Origin: Hyphomicrobiales bacterium
GTDB taxonomy: Bacteria > Pseudomonadota > Alphaproteobacteria > Rhizobiales > Beijerinckiaceae
Assembly (NCBI GenBank): GCA_025358745.1
Contig: JANYIH010000022.1
Location: 1-40,171 of the forward strand
Length of the DNA: 40,171 nt
Direction of reading: 5' to 3'
Made by a program: the position numbers and the translations under genes. Positions 38,664 to 40,171 of the stretch are shown piece by piece (position 1 is the stretch's first letter; every line of letters starts with the position of its first letter). The notes under the pieces are model-generated. The model did no database searches. It saw nothing but the letters and a program-made list of their open reading frames with translations, and had not been told where the DNA came from.

Positions 38664-39770
38664 ATGTCGGACGTCAACCTCGCCCAATCCGCGCCGCGCG
38701 TGATCGCGCCTACCGCGATCGGCTCGTCTCGCTGGCGCTCCGACGCCGAATATGTCGTCATTCCGCTGCTGGCGATCGTAGCCGCGTTCCTTTTGTTCGC
38801 GGTGTTTCTGCTGGGCGTCGGCAAGTCGCCGGTCGAGTTCGTGCAACTCGTCTGGCGCGGTGGCTTCGGTACGACGTTTTCGCTGCAAAACACGCTGCAA
38901 CGCTCCTCGCCGCTCATCCTGACCGCGCTGGCAGTGGCGATCCCGGCCCGCATCGGCCTTATCATGATTGGAGGCGAGGGCGCGCTGGTGCTCGGCGGCT
39001 TCGTCGCCGCCGCCGTGGCGATACCCTTGGTGGGCGTGGCGCCGCCCATGCCGACGCTGATCGCAATGGCGCTGGCGGGCATGCTGACGGGCGGGTTCTG
39101 GATGGGAATCTGCGGCTTTCTTCGTTGTGCGCGCGGCGTCAACGAAACCATATCCTCGTTGTTGCTGACCTATATCGGCGTCGCGATCATGAATTTCTTC
39201 GTCGAGGGGCCGCTGCGCGACCTCTCCAATCCCAACAAGCCGTCAACCATGCCGATCGGCTCCGCCTATATGGTGGGACCGATTCCCGGCACCTCGGTGC
39301 ATTGGGGCTTCCTGTTCGGCCTCGTGCTCTGTTTCCTTCTTTATCTGTTGATGTCGCGCACCACCTTCGGCTTCGCCGCGCGCGTGACGGGCGGCAATTT
39401 CCGCGCCGCGCTCGCGCAAGGCTTGCCGGTGGGAAAGTTGATCGTCGCCTGTTCGGCGATCGCCGGCGCCTGCGCCGGCCTTGCCGGATTCTTCGAGGTG
39501 GCAGCGATTCAGGGCCGCGCCAACGCCTCGCTCGCGGCGGGTTATGGCTTCACGGGCATACTCGTCGCGTTTCTCGCCCGCCACAATCCGCTGGTGATCC
39601 CCCCCGTTGCGATCATGTTCGGCGGCATCGTCGCAGCCGGCGGACTCGTGCAGCGCCGCATGGGTTTGCCCGACGCCACCGTGCAGGTGCTGGAAGGCCT
39701 GATCTTTGTTGTCTTGCTGACCTCCGAGACGCTGTACGGCCGCTTCTCGATTTTCAAGCCGAGGGCTTAG
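38664..39770 (+). CDS. BMP-type ABC transporter permease, first subunit
   Basis: This is a 368-aa polytopic permease of the BPD_transp_2 class that accompanies BMP-family binding proteins. It has an N-terminal TM (YVVIPLLAIVAAFLLFAVFLLG), then LQRSSPLILTALAVAIPARIGLIMIGGEGALVLGGF, the region that defines this permease type, and NETISSLLLTYIGVAIMNFFVEGP in the core. It begins 12 bp after the binding-protein stop and ends 3 bp before the second permease gene, so the genes form one operon. The ATPase of the system is presumably beyond the right edge. Confidence 0.9.
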   Translation: MSDVNLAQSAPRVIAPTAIGSSRWRSDAEYVVIPLLAIVAAFLLFAVFLLGVGKSPVEFVQLVWRGGFGTTFSLQNTLQRSSPLILTALAVAIPARIGLIMIGGEGALVLGGFVAAAVAIPLVGVAPPMPTLIAMALAGMLTGGFWMGICGFLRCARGVNETISSLLLTYIGVAIMNFFVEGPLRDLSNPNKPSTMPIGSAYMVGPIPGTSVHWGFLFGLVLCFLLYLLMSRTTFGFAARVTGGNFRAALAQGLPVGKLIVACSAIAGACAGLAGFFEVAAIQGRANASLAAGYGFTGILVAFLARHNPLVIPPVAIMFGGIVAAGGLVQRRMGLPDATVQVLEGLIFVVLLTSETLYGRFSIFKPRA

Positions 39771-39773
39771 CTG

Positions 39774-40171
39774 ATGGAAAACGCAAGCCTGATCGTTCTC
39801 GTGGCGATGCTCGGCGGCGCGATCCGGGTCTCGACGCCGTTCATGTTCGTCGCGCTCGGCGAGTGCCTGACGGAGAAATCGGGCCGCGTCAATCTCGGCC
39901 TCGAAGGCACGCTGGTGCTGGGCGCGATGACAGCCTACGCAATCTCCTATCACACCGGCAGCCCCTGGTTGGGCGTATTGGCGGCGGGCTTGGCGGGTTC
40001 GCTGCTGGGCGCGATGCACGGCGCGATCTGCGGTCTGCCCAAGGTCAACGACGTCGCGGTTGGCATCGCGATGATGCTGTTTGGTGTCGGCGTCGCGTTC
40101 TTCTTCGGCAAGCCCTATATTCAACCTGAAGCGCCGCGCCTGCTCTCGATCCCCTTCGGCGCGTGGGTCGA
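39774..40171 (+). CDS. BMP-type ABC transporter permease, second subunit (3' end beyond window)
   Basis: An ATG at 39774 opens a frame that stays open to the window edge (132 codons). It is missing from the ORF track because it has no stop in view. The protein starts MENASLIVLVAMLGGAIRVSTPF, with FVALGECLTEKSGRVNLGLEGTLVLGAM, the hallmark of the shorter permease in BMP/nucleoside-type transporters. It follows the first permease gene by 3 bp. The 3' part is not visible. Confidence 0.88.
   Translation, partial: MENASLIVLVAMLGGAIRVSTPFMFVALGECLTEKSGRVNLGLEGTLVLGAMTAYAISYHTGSPWLGVLAAGLAGSLLGAMHGAICGLPKVNDVAVGIAMMLFGVGVAFFFGKPYIQPEAPRLLSIPFGAWV

Noticed and set aside
1-40171. CRISPR arrays, insertion sequences, prophage, tRNA or rRNA genes
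   Set aside because: No regularly spaced direct repeats, transposase or integrase motifs, or recognisable tRNA/rRNA segments were found on reading both strands.

Overview
The window is GC-rich, densely packed chromosomal DNA from an alphaproteobacterium, most likely a member of the Hyphomicrobiales (Rhizobiales). Several things point that way: hopanoid genes (hpnH, hpnN), a single bifunctional Rsh (p)ppGpp enzyme, a RegB/RegA (ActS/ActR) redox two-component pair, a DUF1127 protein, GC-palindrome intergenic repeats of the type common in this order, and many 4-bp ATGA start/stop overlaps. I see no rRNA, tRNA, IS element, prophage or CRISPR array. Genus-level placement is not possible from the sequence alone.

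Layout. (1) 1-7613: envelope region. A partial RND/MMPL exporter (minus strand) is divergent from hpnH-hpnN (adenosylhopane synthesis and hopanoid transport). hpnN is followed by two paralogous small secreted Cys-rich proteins, a DUF2147 secreted protein and, convergent with it, a small secreted protein. (2) 7737-14492, minus strand: a tightly coupled six-gene operon. In transcription order it encodes a VTT/TVP38 membrane domain fused to a mercuric-reductase-like FAD/NAD disulfide oxidoreductase, a YnjF-like CDP-alcohol phosphotransferase, a YnjB-like binding protein, a YnjC-like double permease, a YnjD-like ATPase and a YnjA-like AhpD/CMD protein. The same families sit together in the functionally obscure E. 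coli ydjXYZ-ynjABCD(E)F locus, so this is the best candidate here for an undescribed system. (3) 14852-17370: a DUF1127 protein, a secreted tannase/feruloyl-esterase-family hydrolase and a gamma-glutamylcyclotransferase-like protein. (4) 17505-19685: rsh. (5) 19927-24662: a branched-chain amino acid/amide type ABC importer whose two ATPases are fused in one polypeptide (LivG-LivF). (6) 24737-28591: Sua5/TsaC, a LysR regulator, then regB-regA. (7) 28657-34372: a sigma-54-type promoter and the complete urea ABC importer urtABCDE, followed by a GGDEF diguanylate cyclase. (8) 35477-40171: allophanate hydrolase atzF (minus) divergent from a BMP-family (nucleoside/purine-type) ABC importer that runs off the right edge.

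How the parts fit. The right third reads as a nitrogen-scavenging island. Urea is imported by Urt, probably under RpoN/NtrC control. AtzF hydrolyses allophanate to ammonia and CO2. The BMP transporter probably brings in another nitrogen-rich compound whose catabolism feeds AtzF. Neither urease nor urea carboxylase is in the window, so the source of allophanate is unresolved. RegBA next door may add redox control, but this is inference from position only.
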